DNA from: Xylocopilactobacillus apicola
GTDB taxonomy: Bacteria; Bacillota; Bacilli; Lactobacillales; Lactobacillaceae
Length of the DNA: 64,000 bases
Direction: 5' to 3'
NCBI RefSeq assembly: GCF_033095985.1
Contig: NZ_AP026802.1
Span: 186,001 to 250,000, forward strand
Both the position numbers and the translations under genes were made by a program. A model generated the notes under the pieces. It searched no databases and was not told the DNA's origin. It saw nothing but the letters and a program-made list of their open reading frames with translations. The first letter of the stretch is position 1; every line of letters starts with the position of its first letter. This document shows positions 45,050 to 53,854 of this stretch, piece by piece.

Positions 45050-46039
45050 ATGAGTTTATTAGTTTTAGGTGGTGCAGGATACATTGGCTCTCACATGGTT
45101 GATCTATTAGTTCAAAAAAATGAAAGAGTTGTAGTTGTCGACAATTTAAGTCGCGGTCATCGAGCAGCAGTCAATGACAAGGCTGTGTTTTATCAAGGTG
45201 ATGTACGCGATGAAGAATTTATGAATCGGGTGTTTTCTGAAGAAGATATCGAAGCAGTTTTCCATTTTTGTGCTTATATTCAGATTCCTGAATCACTGAA
45301 AAAACCAAACGATTATTTTGATAACAATGTAGGTGGACTCATTACTTTAATTGAGGTCATGGCAAAGCATCATACTAGTAAATTAATTTTTTCTTCTTCC
45401 GCAGCTGTTTATGGCAATCCAGAAATTGTTCCGATTAAAGAAGATTCTGCGAAAAATCCGATCAATCCATATGGCTTAACTAAGCTCATGATGGAACAGA
45501 TGATGGCTTGGAATGGACCGGCATACGACATTAATTGGATTGCTTTTCGTTACTTCAACGTGGCTGGAGCAAAAGCAGATGGCAGCATCGGTGAAGATCA
45601 TCGACCAGAATCGCATTTGATTCCACTCGTTTTGCAGGCTGCAACTGGTGAACGAGATCATGTTGATATTTGTGGTGAAGATTATAATACGCCGGATGGC
45701 ACTAACATTAGAGATTACGTTCACGTGGTCGACCTAGTTGAAGCTCACTATTTGGGACTTGAATATCTAAGAAACGGCGGCAAGAGTGATGCGTTTAATT
45801 TAGGATCCAAAAAAGGTTATTCAGTTAAAGAGATTGTTGAGGCAACCAGAGAGGTAACTGGTAAGCCAATTCCTGCTGTTTCTGCTCCAAGGCGTGGAGG
45901 GGATCCAGATTCCTTAGTTGCTGATAGCAGCAAAGTTAGAAGCGTTTTGCATTGGGCACCAAAGTATGATGATATTAATGAAATTATCGCTAGCGCTTGG
46001 AATTGGGTACAAAAACATCCAGAAGGCTACAAAGACTAA
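45050..46039 (+). CDS. galE: UDP-glucose 4-epimerase
   Basis: A 329-residue extended SDR that interconverts UDP-glucose and UDP-galactose using tightly bound NAD. The GGAGYIG dinucleotide motif is at 7-13, SSSAAVYG at 115-122, and the YxxxK pair at Y141/K145. Later blocks RYFNVAGA and GTNIRDYVHVVD are typical of GalE. It is monocistronic, with GTAGGAGG ahead of ATG 45050 and a terminator after, and may supply sugars for wall or polysaccharide glycosylation. Confidence 0.95.
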   Translation: MSLLVLGGAGYIGSHMVDLLVQKNERVVVVDNLSRGHRAAVNDKAVFYQGDVRDEEFMNRVFSEEDIEAVFHFCAYIQIPESLKKPNDYFDNNVGGLITLIEVMAKHHTSKLIFSSSAAVYGNPEIVPIKEDSAKNPINPYGLTKLMMEQMMAWNGPAYDINWIAFRYFNVAGAKADGSIGEDHRPESHLIPLVLQAATGERDHVDICGEDYNTPDGTNIRDYVHVVDLVEAHYLGLEYLRNGGKSDAFNLGSKKGYSVKEIVEATREVTGKPIPAVSAPRRGGDPDSLVADSSKVRSVLHWAPKYDDINEIIASAWNWVQKHPEGYKD

Positions 46040-46043
46040 AAGA

Positions 46044-46069
46044 GACACCCTTTAGGGGGTGCCTTTTTT
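46044..46069 (+). terminator. Intrinsic terminator after galE
   Basis: CACCC (46046-46050) pairs with GGGTG (46057-46061), followed by a T-rich run. Confidence 0.7.
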
Positions 46070-46688
46070 ATTTTGCAGATTGAACTGTAAATTGATTTCC
46101 CTCAACCAAGATTACTTGCTGATTGGTAATTGATCTGAGGTTAATCTTTGAGGAGTATTCGTTCACAATATTTTTTGTAACTTTCTTAAATGGGCTGCTT
46201 TTATAGTGCGGTAAGGTATAAATATCGATTAAATTTAAGGCGTCGAAATTAGTTAATTCGGGCGCTTTTTTGACGCTGTCCATTAAGCTGATGTATTCAA
46301 TATTGGGCGCTGTAATTACCGATCCTGCTGATTCGCCGATATAAAGTTTTCCCGAATTTACCGCATCGATGATAATCCGATCAGCTCCTGTGCGTTTTAG
46401 TTCTTGCAGTAAATAAAATGTATTGCCGCCACTGATATAAATCAAATCATTGTTGTTGATTTTTGTTTCAATCTCTTCAGTTGAGGATTTTGAAAGATCT
46501 AATTCATCAACGATAAGTCCGAGTTTTTTGAAAGTCCGTTTTTCTAATCCGACTAAAAAGCCAATAAATTCAACTTTGCTGGCGGTTGGAATAAAAGTAA
46601 CTTTTTTGCCAACAAGATTTGGCTCAAAGTCAGGGAGCAGGGTTGCAACATCGCTAAAAGCGGATGCGAGAAACATTTTTTTGTTCAT
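46068..46688 (-). CDS. Peptidase S51 (PepE-like)
   Basis: A 206-residue protein of the class I amidotransferase-like fold. The serine nucleophile is S120 in GESAGSV, H161 lies in LPHYK, and ISGGNTF at about 85-91 completes the site, as in alpha-aspartyl dipeptidases (PepE) and close relatives. It probably hydrolyses Asp-X dipeptides or related amides in the cytoplasm. It is convergent with galE. Confidence 0.8.
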   Translation of the reverse strand: MNKKMFLASAFSDVATLLPDFEPNLVGKKVTFIPTASKVEFIGFLVGLEKRTFKKLGLIVDELDLSKSSTEEIETKINNNDLIYISGGNTFYLLQELKRTGADRIIIDAVNSGKLYIGESAGSVITAPNIEYISLMDSVKKAPELTNFDALNLIDIYTLPHYKSSPFKKVTKNIVNEYSSKINLRSITNQQVILVEGNQFTVQSAK

Positions 46689-46825
46689 CTAATTGTCTCC
46701 ATTTTTTCTTCATTATAACATTTATGCTATTTTTTATGATATCTTAAATCAATAGAGGAAAAGATGTTGATTAAGAAGTGGTAATATTGCAGTTTGTTGT
46801 TTTTGGAGGATAAAAAGTATTTGCG

Positions 46826-46978
46826 ATGCCAGATGTGCCGCAGAATTTTTATTACAATGGAACGGGCACGCTCGATCTGGTTACTAAGAAGTTAGTTGAA
46901 GAAGAAAAATCGCTGCAAATCATAGTTGCGGCTAGGGGGAACGAGTATTTAGGATGGATAAATGAAAACAGAAATTAA
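46826..46978 (+). pseudogene. TPM-domain protein fragment
   Basis: A 50-codon frame reads MPDVPQNFYYNGTGTLDLVT, then KKLVEEEKSLQIIVAARGNE. This parallels the start of the mature domain of the next gene (SPDHFYYDEINILNDATKNL, then VEEKNSYYQ and QIVVAV). It lacks the signal peptide, about a dozen residues in the middle and the rest of the domain. It looks like the remains of a tandem paralog. The stop overlaps the start of the intact gene by 17 bases. Confidence 0.55.
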
Positions 46979-47843
46979 TAAGAAGTATTTGATCATTTTG
47001 CTGGTGCTTATCAGCGTGCTTTTTGGCCGCAAACAGGTTTTGGCGGCCGATTCGCCCGATCATTTTTACTACGACGAGATTAATATTTTAAACGATGCGA
47101 CCAAAAATTTAGTGGAAGAAAAGAATTCTTATTACCAAGGCAAGAAGGATGCGCCCCAAATTGTTGTGGCAGTGATTAGCTCGACAAATGATGAAGACAT
47201 CGACAGTTATGCTCCAGAATTATTTCAAAAATGGCAAATTGGCAGCAAAAATAAAGATAACGGAGTCTTGATTTTGTATGCCTTGAATAATGGAAAGCGC
47301 AATGTTCGAATTGAAGTTGGTTACGGCTTAGAAGGAGAATTAACCGATAAACTTGCTGCTCAAATTCTGAGTGACAATAAAAGTGATTTAAAATCTGACG
47401 ACAATAAAAGAGTCAATCGTGGTTTAGAGCGAGTTTTTAAGGATGTTTCGGGCGTGGTAGATCGCTCAAATGGCTATCAAACGGCTGACAGTAAAAAGAT
47501 GATCGTGAAGCCCAGAGTTAGTTCAAAGTTTATTTTGCTGATGATTTTACTTCTAATTTACTTGGGTCTGGTGGCTTTTGATAATTTTAAATATGATTCA
47601 AAACGTCATTCAGTCCTCACTGGTCTTTCATACTTATTTTTTTTCTTTACATTTATTAGTTCCAAGGTTCTCTGGATAGTTCCTTTGATCTATCTATTTT
47701 TTAATCAAAATGGCGGCAGTAGCGGAGGCGGTTACTCCGGTGGAGGTTTTTCGGGCGGTGGTTCGTCTGGTGGCAGTTCATCAGGCGGCGGAGGCTTTTC
47801 CGGCGGTGGTGGTTCGTCAGGCGGCGGAGGAGCAAGTATTTAA
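46962..47843 (+). CDS. TPM domain-containing secreted membrane protein (YgcG-like)
   Basis: A 293-residue protein. A signal peptide ends near residue 28 (VLA before ADSPDHF). A TPM_phosphatase (YgcG) domain covers about 33-165 (NGVLILYALNNGKRNVRIEV, then GYGLEGELTDKLA). Two membrane spans (about 190-208 and 223-245) and a C-terminal tail of about 40 residues made almost only of Gly and Ser follow. The tail probably faces outside as a flexible linker. The biochemical role of this family in lactobacilli is not clear. The MerR gene follows. Confidence 0.85.
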   Translation: MKTEINKKYLIILLVLISVLFGRKQVLAADSPDHFYYDEINILNDATKNLVEEKNSYYQGKKDAPQIVVAVISSTNDEDIDSYAPELFQKWQIGSKNKDNGVLILYALNNGKRNVRIEVGYGLEGELTDKLAAQILSDNKSDLKSDDNKRVNRGLERVFKDVSGVVDRSNGYQTADSKKMIVKPRVSSKFILLMILLLIYLGLVAFDNFKYDSKRHSVLTGLSYLFFFFTFISSKVLWIVPLIYLFFNQNGGSSGGGYSGGGFSGGGSSGGSSSGGGGFSGGGGSSGGGGASI

Positions 47844-47860
47844 TTTAGGAGGTCACGGAA

Positions 47861-48277
47861 ATTAATATTCAAGAATGTGCTAAGAAAACCAATTGTTCGA
47901 AGGATACTCTGCGTTTTTACGACAAAAAGGGACTCGTTAGTCCGCGACGAGGAGATAACGGATATCGAGATTACGGCGAAGAAGAAGTGGAGCTCATTGA
48001 ACTTATTCAGACTTTGAAATTTGCGGGCTTAAATTTAAATGAAGTTCAAAAAGTGCTGAAGTTGATTCAAGCCCCGATCTCACCGAGCTGTCGAGATGAA
48101 ACGATTGATTTTTTGCAGCAGAAAAAAAGCCATTTTCAAAAGTCTGCCAATTTTTATTTGAAAATGGAACAAACAACTGAAGATATTTTAAAGGCGGTGG
48201 AAAAAGAGGAAGCGCAGAAGATCGACAGCTTAATCTGGGAACTTAGAGAAGACAAAGCCCTAGATGTAAACGGGTGA
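47861..48277 (+). CDS. MerR family regulator with non-canonical (ATT) or lost start codon
   Basis: The frame encodes a complete MerR winged helix if it begins at ATT 47861 (NIQECAKKTNCSKDTLRFYD, then KKGLVSPRRGDNGYRDYGEE), eight bases after a strong AGGAGG at 47847-47852. No ATG, GTG or TTG lies in frame before GTG 47987, which would delete the DNA-binding domain. So either ATT is used, as in infC, or ATG mutated to ATT. The 138-residue product has a coiled-coil C-terminus. Its last 18 bases overlap the convergent NAD(P)-binding gene, a possible target. Confidence 0.7.
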   Translation: MNIQECAKKTNCSKDTLRFYDKKGLVSPRRGDNGYRDYGEEEVELIELIQTLKFAGLNLNEVQKVLKLIQAPISPSCRDETIDFLQQKKSHFQKSANFYLKMEQTTEDILKAVEKEEAQKIDSLIWELREDKALDVNG

Positions 48278-48895
48278 ATCGCCGTCGGTACCAGCTTTGG
48301 CAATTCCTAGACTGCTATAACTATGAATAGAAGGATCTTTAATTATTTTAACAATCAAATCGGCGATGCTTTGTCTGGAAACGGTGGTTCCTTTAAAAGT
48401 TTCGCCTTTTTCTGTTAGTTCGTAGTCGATTTCTGCGGCGTCGGTCATGTAACCCGCCCGGATGATGGTGTAGTTAAGATCTGAGTTTTCGATCAAACTA
48501 GCGGCTCTCCTAGTGTCTTCCATCGTTTCGTGCCCGATACTCGCTTCCAACCACTGATCAAATTTTGCTGGCAACTCATGATAAAGTCCGAGACCAGTCA
48601 CGTAAATTAGTCGTTTAACGTTGGCGGCGTCCATGGCTTTGACAATGTTTTTTGCCATTGGTTCAAAAACGCCCCCAAGGTTAGCGTAGACGAGATCCTG
48701 ACCTTTCAGGGATTTAACTAAAAGATCATAATCGTTAACATCACCCTCCACGATTTTTTCCCGGTCATTTAGCGGTACTCCTAGCCTCTTAGCGTTACGC
48801 AGATAGCTAGTAACGTTGATCTGAGTTTCTGCGAGAATTCTTTGACGGACAATTTTGGCAATTTGACCATTTGCTCCGAGTGTAATTAGATTCAT
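48260..48895 (-). CDS. NAD(P)H-binding oxidoreductase-like protein (atypical SDR)
   Basis: From ATG 48895 (AAGGAG eight bases before) the protein has 211 residues. It opens with a Rossmann motif (MNLITLGANGQIAKIV), then VYANLGG, 'RLIYVTGLGLYHEL' and LNYTIIRAGYMTD, as in NmrA-like/SDR_a5 proteins. It is a paralog of the protein at 24940-25566. The substrate is unknown. It is convergent with, and 18 bases overlapping, the MerR gene, a pairing often seen where a MerR protein controls a reductase. Confidence 0.85.
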   Translation of the reverse strand: MNLITLGANGQIAKIVRQRILAETQINVTSYLRNAKRLGVPLNDREKIVEGDVNDYDLLVKSLKGQDLVYANLGGVFEPMAKNIVKAMDAANVKRLIYVTGLGLYHELPAKFDQWLEASIGHETMEDTRRAASLIENSDLNYTIIRAGYMTDAAEIDYELTEKGETFKGTTVSRQSIADLIVKIIKDPSIHSYSSLGIAKAGTDGDSPVYI

Positions 48896-48987
48896 TTTGC
48901 ACACTCCTTTCGATCTTTAATATACAACTTAGAGGGCACTCTAAGGCAAGGGTAAAAACTGTCCCTTTTTTTAACGATCGTGGATAT

Positions 48988-49170
48988 GTGGGGGTTAATC
49001 TTCTTTGTGCCAGTGGTAAAGCAGCGGGTCAATCGGTAAATCATCTGCATTTTCATTTAATTTTGCGCCAAGATCATGACGGTATTGATGCATGGCCGCA
49101 CTTTGAAGAGAAGAATCAACTTGATCGAGATGAAGTATATAGAAAAATAAAAAACTGGAGCAATTTTTAA
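48988..49170 (+). pseudogene. HIT family hydrolase, C-terminal fragment
   Basis: About 60 residues match the end of HIT (histidine triad) nucleotide hydrolases: GVNLLCASGKAAGQSVNHLH, then the triad HLHFHLI and DGIDAWPHF. The first 75-80 residues of the domain are missing, and no ATG with a ribosome site precedes it. The catalytic triad is present but the fold cannot form alone, so this is a remnant. Confidence 0.75.
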
Positions 49171-49182
49171 CTCCAGTTTTTT
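49151..49182. terminator. Bidirectional terminator
   Basis: AAAACTGGAG (49151-49160) pairs with CTCCAGTTTT (49171-49180), with T runs on both strands. It serves the aldo/keto reductase gene on the minus strand. Confidence 0.8.
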
Positions 49183-49186
49183 ATTT

Positions 49187-50053
49187 TTAATATTTGCCGC
49201 CGAAAACAGGATACTTGCCAGATGCACCATAATCGATTGATTTAATGCTTTCTAAAGTCAACATATCTTCATCTGAGATTACAAAATCGATTTCAGCATT
49301 TGATTTCATGTGTTCAGGATTAGCAGCTTTTGGTAAAACAACAGTGTTTAACTGCCAGTCATAGCGGATTGCAAGCTGCGGTACGCTGACGTTGTATTTG
49401 TCAGCCATTTGTTTAATTTGTTCGTTTTGCATCATCGCGCCGTGTGCGATTGGGGAGAAAGCCTCGACCACAATCCCTTGATCTTGGGAATACTTGATTA
49501 AATCAATTGGGGTAGCACCAATGTGACAAAGAATTTGGTTTACTGCCGGTTTAGTACTGCTATTGTTCATAATGTTTTCAAGATCAATCTTTTGGAAGCT
49601 TGAAACTCCGATCGCTCGAAGTTTGCCTTCTTTCATTGCATCTTCAAGTGCTCGCCAAGCTTCAAGGTTGCCCTCAAAGTGACGATCATCGGACTGATTA
49701 ACCTCTCTCCAAGGCTGTGGATTATGGATAATCATCATATCAAGATAATCCAGATTCATTTTGCTTAGGGATTCGTCAATTGATTTTTTGGCCTCATCAT
49801 AGGTTTTTAGTTCTGCTTCAACCTTGGAGTTAACGAAAATTTGATCCCGGGGAACGCTAGAGTTCTTTAGTCCAACGCTGATACCGTGTTCATTTCCATA
49901 AGCTTGCGCTGTATCAATATGGCGATAACCAAGATCTATTGCTCTCTCGACCGCTTTAGCGACTTCGTTGTCAGGGATTTCCCATACCCCGAGGGCAAAA
50001 CGAGGAATTTTCACTCCGTTATTTAAAGTATCTGTTTCATCAAAAATAGTCAT
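49187..50053 (-). CDS. Aldo/keto reductase
   Basis: A 288-residue NADPH-dependent (beta/alpha)8-barrel reductase. The full catalytic tetrad is present: D47 and Y52 in RHIDTAQAYGNE, K77 in VNSKVE, H110 in MIIHNP. Family relatives act on 2,5-diketo-D-gluconate, methylglyoxal or other aldehydes and ketones; the substrate here is not determined. GGAGGTG lies before ATG 50053, and it has its own terminator. Confidence 0.92.
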   Translation of the reverse strand: MTIFDETDTLNNGVKIPRFALGVWEIPDNEVAKAVERAIDLGYRHIDTAQAYGNEHGISVGLKNSSVPRDQIFVNSKVEAELKTYDEAKKSIDESLSKMNLDYLDMMIIHNPQPWREVNQSDDRHFEGNLEAWRALEDAMKEGKLRAIGVSSFQKIDLENIMNNSSTKPAVNQILCHIGATPIDLIKYSQDQGIVVEAFSPIAHGAMMQNEQIKQMADKYNVSVPQLAIRYDWQLNTVVLPKAANPEHMKSNAEIDFVISDEDMLTLESIKSIDYGASGKYPVFGGKY

Positions 50054-50113
50054 AGTACACCTCCGAATATATTCTAGTACTTAAAGCTAACTTTAAGTCA
50101 AATGTGAAATTAG

Positions 50114-50138
50114 AAAAAAACACCCTATTTAAGAGTGC
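50114..50138 (-). terminator. Intrinsic terminator after the first pyruvate oxidase gene
   Basis: On the minus strand CACTC (50133-50137) pairs with GGGTG (50121-50125, one G-U), followed by T7. Confidence 0.7.
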
Positions 50139-50145
50139 TAGTCCT

Positions 50146-51888
50146 TTAAGCTTGGAATTTCTTTAGAAAATAACTAAAAGGTTTCAGAGCTTGAGCTTGG
50201 TATTTTTCAACGAATTCGTCGACCTTATCTTTTGGCTGAGTTTCAGGATCTAAGAACATATGAATTGTTGTAAAAGGCATTTCATGGGTATATTTAACGT
50301 CAATAACAACTGGACCGCTGGCCTCTTTGGCAGCAGCCATTGCAGCTTTTAAATCTTCTAATGTTTTGACAGTGTAAGCCTCAGCTCCCATTCCACGGGC
50401 GATTGCAGCCCAATCGGTTGGAATAATATCAACTCCAGAGAGTGGCTGATTGGAATCATCGCGCTGTTCAGCTTCAATAAAACCAAGAGTTTCGTTACTA
50501 AAAACAATATTAATGATATGAAGATTGTATTTAACCTGGGTTAAAATTTCTTCGATCAGCATCGCAAAAGCGCCATCACCATTTAAGCTGAATACATCTC
50601 GATGTGGATAGGTGATTTTAGCAGCAATAGCAGCAGGTAAGCCGTAGCCCATCGTAGCGTATTGCCCAGATGTAGTCCACTTTTGTTCGCCGTGCATTCT
50701 AATCAGTCGTTCAAAATCGATATTAACGTTTCCAACGTCAACTGCAAAAATGGCTTTGTCGCTGGCGTTTTGGTTAATAACATTAAATACGGGTTCGGGA
50801 CGCAATGGAACTTCAGGGTCGTCTTTAAAACTCTCTTGCCATTCTCGCCAATTTTCTCGGTCAGCCAAAGCTGCTTGATAAAACGGCGTTGGTGCTAATT
50901 CTTCGCCTTTTGCAACAAGGGCTGCTAAAGCTTTCTTGGCATCAGCTAAAATAGGAACTTCTACATGATGACGTTTGCCAATTTTCTCAGAATCGACGTC
51001 AATTTGAATTGATTTAGCCATTGGATTGAAAAGATCACGGGAGAACGGAGAGTCGCTGCCGACCCAAAGAATTAGATCAGCATTAAAGCCGACTTCAACG
51101 GCAGGTTTATTAGCAACTCTGCCGGTAACCCCTAAGTAAGAAGGATAATTGTCTTCAAGGACACCTTTGCCTAAATAGGTTGAAATTAATGGCATCTTGA
51201 ATTTCTCTGAAACAGCTTTTAATTCGGCAGCTGCTTTTTTCGTTCCGCGCCCGAAATAGATAATTGGTCTTTTTGCGTCCTTAATTAATTGGACCGCTTC
51301 ATCAATTTTTGCAAGGTCGGGATCGGGATAAATAGGATCGTTATAGTCAGCAGCACTTGAAATATAAGTGTCGTCAATTTCAGCCCAGCCCAAATCTTTT
51401 GGCAATACTAAAACCGAAACGCCATGATATTTGTAAGCATGTCTGATTCCTTCGTCAACAAGTTCAGGGATATTTTGCGCATTGACGGCAGTTTTAGTCC
51501 ACGCAGCAACGTCTAAAAATGCTGGCTCTTCATCCATGGCTTGAAACATATCACGGTTCATACTAGCTAATGGTACTTGACCAACGATTGCAAGGACTGG
51601 TGCATGATCGTGACGAGCGTCATATAGTCCATTTAATAAGTGAATTGCTCCAGGTCCAGCAGATCCAAAGCAAACTCCGATTTTGCCGGTTAACTTGGCT
51701 TCTGCGGAGGCAGCTAAAGCTCCTGCTTCTTCATGACGCACTTGAATAAATTTAATTTTGTTGCTTTGATTGTACAAGGCGTTCATTGTTGAATCAAAAG
51801 ATCCACCAGGATAGCCAAAAATATGGTCGACCCCCCATGATTCAATTACCTTTAACATTGCATCTGAGCCACTAATTTTATTAACCAT
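50146..51888 (-). CDS. pox: Pyruvate oxidase (paralog 1)
   Basis: A 580-residue thiamine-diphosphate flavoenzyme that turns pyruvate, phosphate and oxygen into acetyl-phosphate, CO2 and hydrogen peroxide. The PYR domain (DHIFGYPGGSFDSTMNAL, RHEEAGALAASAEAKLTGK), the FAD-binding middle domain and the PP domain with the ThDP motif GDGAFAMLIEE are all intact. It ends at KKFQA, about 28 residues short of the upstream paralog. A consensus promoter and a cre site precede it, so glucose should repress it through CcpA. Confidence 0.93.
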   Translation of the reverse strand: MVNKISGSDAMLKVIESWGVDHIFGYPGGSFDSTMNALYNQSNKIKFIQVRHEEAGALAASAEAKLTGKIGVCFGSAGPGAIHLLNGLYDARHDHAPVLAIVGQVPLASMNRDMFQAMDEEPAFLDVAAWTKTAVNAQNIPELVDEGIRHAYKYHGVSVLVLPKDLGWAEIDDTYISSAADYNDPIYPDPDLAKIDEAVQLIKDAKRPIIYFGRGTKKAAAELKAVSEKFKMPLISTYLGKGVLEDNYPSYLGVTGRVANKPAVEVGFNADLILWVGSDSPFSRDLFNPMAKSIQIDVDSEKIGKRHHVEVPILADAKKALAALVAKGEELAPTPFYQAALADRENWREWQESFKDDPEVPLRPEPVFNVINQNASDKAIFAVDVGNVNIDFERLIRMHGEQKWTTSGQYATMGYGLPAAIAAKITYPHRDVFSLNGDGAFAMLIEEILTQVKYNLHIINIVFSNETLGFIEAEQRDDSNQPLSGVDIIPTDWAAIARGMGAEAYTVKTLEDLKAAMAAAKEASGPVVIDVKYTHEMPFTTIHMFLDPETQPKDKVDEFVEKYQAQALKPFSYFLKKFQA

Positions 51889-51906
51889 TTTGTAACCTCT
51901 TTTTCT

Positions 51907-51956
51907 TTGAAACGTTTACACAAGGTAAGTATAGGAGCGTTATGATTATTTGTCAA
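51907..51956 (-). promoter_or_regulatory. Promoter and cre site of pyruvate oxidase 1
   Basis: On the minus strand TTGACA (51951-51956) and TATACT (51928-51933) are 17 bases apart. A cre site TGTAAACGTTTCAA (51907-51920, 13 of 14 to consensus) starts eight bases after the -10, over the start point, where CcpA would block transcription. Confidence 0.8.
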
Positions 51957-51986
51957 AAAAAAAGCTCTTTTGAAAATTCAAAAGAG
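51955..51986 (-). terminator. Intrinsic terminator after the second pyruvate oxidase gene
   Basis: CTCTTTTGAA pairs with TTCAAAAGAG (2-base loop), followed on the minus strand by about nine T. The T run abuts the -35 of the next pyruvate oxidase promoter. Confidence 0.85.
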
Positions 51987-51999
51987 TCTTCATTTTTAA

Positions 52000-53826
52000 C
52001 TAAGGCATCGTTTCGGAATTTCCTAAGATATCTCGATGAGTAGTCCAGAAGCCATCTTTTGGACGATAAACATCTTCTGGATTTGCAAATCCAGCTTCTT
52101 TTAGGAAATGAGTAAATGGTTTCAAGTCTTGAGCTTGGTATTTTTTGATGAATTCGTCTACCTTGGCTTGTGGTTGAGTTTCAGGATCAAGGAACATATA
52201 AACTGTCGTAAATGGCATTTCGTGAGTAAATTTAACGTCGATTACAACTGGTCCATCGTCGTTTTTAGCCGCAGCCATTGCATTTTTGAACTCATCTAAC
52301 GTTTTTGCAGTATAAGATTTGGCACCAAGTCCCTCGCAAGACATTGCCCAATTGGTTGGGATAATATCAATTCCAGACATTGCTTGGTTTGTGTCATCGC
52401 GTTGTTCGGCTTCAATAAATCCAAGAGTTTCGTTGCTGAAAATAATATTAACGATGTGCAGATGATATTTAACTTGAACTAAAATTTCTTCCATTAACAT
52501 TGCAAATGCACCGTCGCCGTTTAAACTGTACACATCACGGTCAGGATAAGCAACTTTAGCTGCAATTGCTGCTGGCAGTCCATATCCCATTGTTGCGTAT
52601 TGCCCGGATGTGGTCCACTTTTGATCACCGTGGAGATTAACCAAACGTTCGAAATCAATGTTCACATTACCAACGTCAACGGCAAAAATTGCTTTGTCGC
52701 TTACGGTTTGATTGATGACATTAAAGACTGGTTCGGGACGCAACGGAACGCTTTGATCTTCATTAAAGCTTGCTTCCCATTTGCGCCAGTTTTCGTTATC
52801 TAAAAGAGCTGCATCGTAAAATGCCGAAGATTTAGTTTCTTCTCCCTTTGCGGCGATTGCAGCTAAAGTTTTTTTGGCATCGGCGAGCAGTGCTACTTCA
52901 ACTGGGTGGCGCTTGCCGATTTTTTCTGAATCAATATCAATTTGAATAACTTTAGCAGCGGGATTAAATAGTGCTCGTGAGAATGGAGAATCATTTCCCA
53001 CCCAAAGGAGCAGATCAGCGCCAAAAGCTACATCAAAGGCTGATTTATTGGCAACTCTCCCTGTTGTTCCCATGTACGCAGGATAAGAATCAGGAAGGAT
53101 TCCTTTGCCCAAGTATGAGGAAACAAGAGGCATTTTGAATTTCTCAGAAACAGTTTTTAGCTCAGCTGCTGCCTTTTTGGCACCAAGTCCAAAGTAAATG
53201 ATCGGGGATTTTGCTTTTTTGATCATCTCGATTGCTTCTTCGACCTTGGTTGGATCAGGATTTGGATAAATCGGCTCAGAGTAATCACGAGCACTTGACG
53301 TATAAGTGTCGTCAATTAAATCCCAACCCAAGTCTTTTGGCAAAACTAAAACAGCAACGCCATGATATTTGTAGGCATGACGAATTCCTTCATCAACTAA
53401 TTCGGGGAGGTTTTGCGCATTCGTTGCGGTTTTTGCCCAGCAAGCAACGTCTAAAAATGCGGGTTCTTCGTCCATCGCCTGGAACATATCGCGGTTAATA
53501 CTAGCTGTCGGTACTTGACCAACAATCGCAAGTACGGGAGCATGATCATGGCGGGCATCATATAATCCATTTAGCAGGTGAATTCCGCCAGGTCCAGCTG
53601 AACCGAAGCAAACTCCAATTCTTCCGGTTAATTTGGCTTCAGCAGAGGCAGCCAGCGCGCCAGCTTCTTCGTGTCGAACCTGAATAAACTTCATTTTATC
53701 TTTTTGGTTGTGTAAAGCATTCATCGTTGAGTCAAAAGAGCCGCCAGGATAACCATAGATGTGATCAACTCCCCATGATTCAATTACTTTTAATATTGCA
53801 TCAGAACCGCTAATTTTATTAACCAT
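52000..53826 (-). CDS. pox: Pyruvate oxidase (paralog 2)
   Basis: From ATG 53826 (AAAGAGG before; an upstream in-frame start lies inside the promoter) the protein has 608 residues. It is about 80% identical to paralog 1 by eye and has the same three domains: DHIYGYPGGSFDSTMNAL, a middle FAD domain and GDGAFAMLMEE. It keeps the full C-terminal tail (FANPEDVYRPKDGFWTTHRD), which closes over the active site in known Pox structures. The product set is acetyl-phosphate and hydrogen peroxide. It has its own promoter, cre and terminator. Confidence 0.94.
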   Translation of the reverse strand: MVNKISGSDAILKVIESWGVDHIYGYPGGSFDSTMNALHNQKDKMKFIQVRHEEAGALAASAEAKLTGRIGVCFGSAGPGGIHLLNGLYDARHDHAPVLAIVGQVPTASINRDMFQAMDEEPAFLDVACWAKTATNAQNLPELVDEGIRHAYKYHGVAVLVLPKDLGWDLIDDTYTSSARDYSEPIYPNPDPTKVEEAIEMIKKAKSPIIYFGLGAKKAAAELKTVSEKFKMPLVSSYLGKGILPDSYPAYMGTTGRVANKSAFDVAFGADLLLWVGNDSPFSRALFNPAAKVIQIDIDSEKIGKRHPVEVALLADAKKTLAAIAAKGEETKSSAFYDAALLDNENWRKWEASFNEDQSVPLRPEPVFNVINQTVSDKAIFAVDVGNVNIDFERLVNLHGDQKWTTSGQYATMGYGLPAAIAAKVAYPDRDVYSLNGDGAFAMLMEEILVQVKYHLHIVNIIFSNETLGFIEAEQRDDTNQAMSGIDIIPTNWAMSCEGLGAKSYTAKTLDEFKNAMAAAKNDDGPVVIDVKFTHEMPFTTVYMFLDPETQPQAKVDEFIKKYQAQDLKPFTHFLKEAGFANPEDVYRPKDGFWTTHRDILGNSETMP

Positions 53827-53854
53827 TTTAATAACCTCTTTAAAAACAATTTTT

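Noticed and set aside
47718..47840. GC-rich repetitive tract as a mobile or regulatory repeat
   Set aside because: It encodes the Gly/Ser tail of the TPM protein in frame, a common feature of that family.
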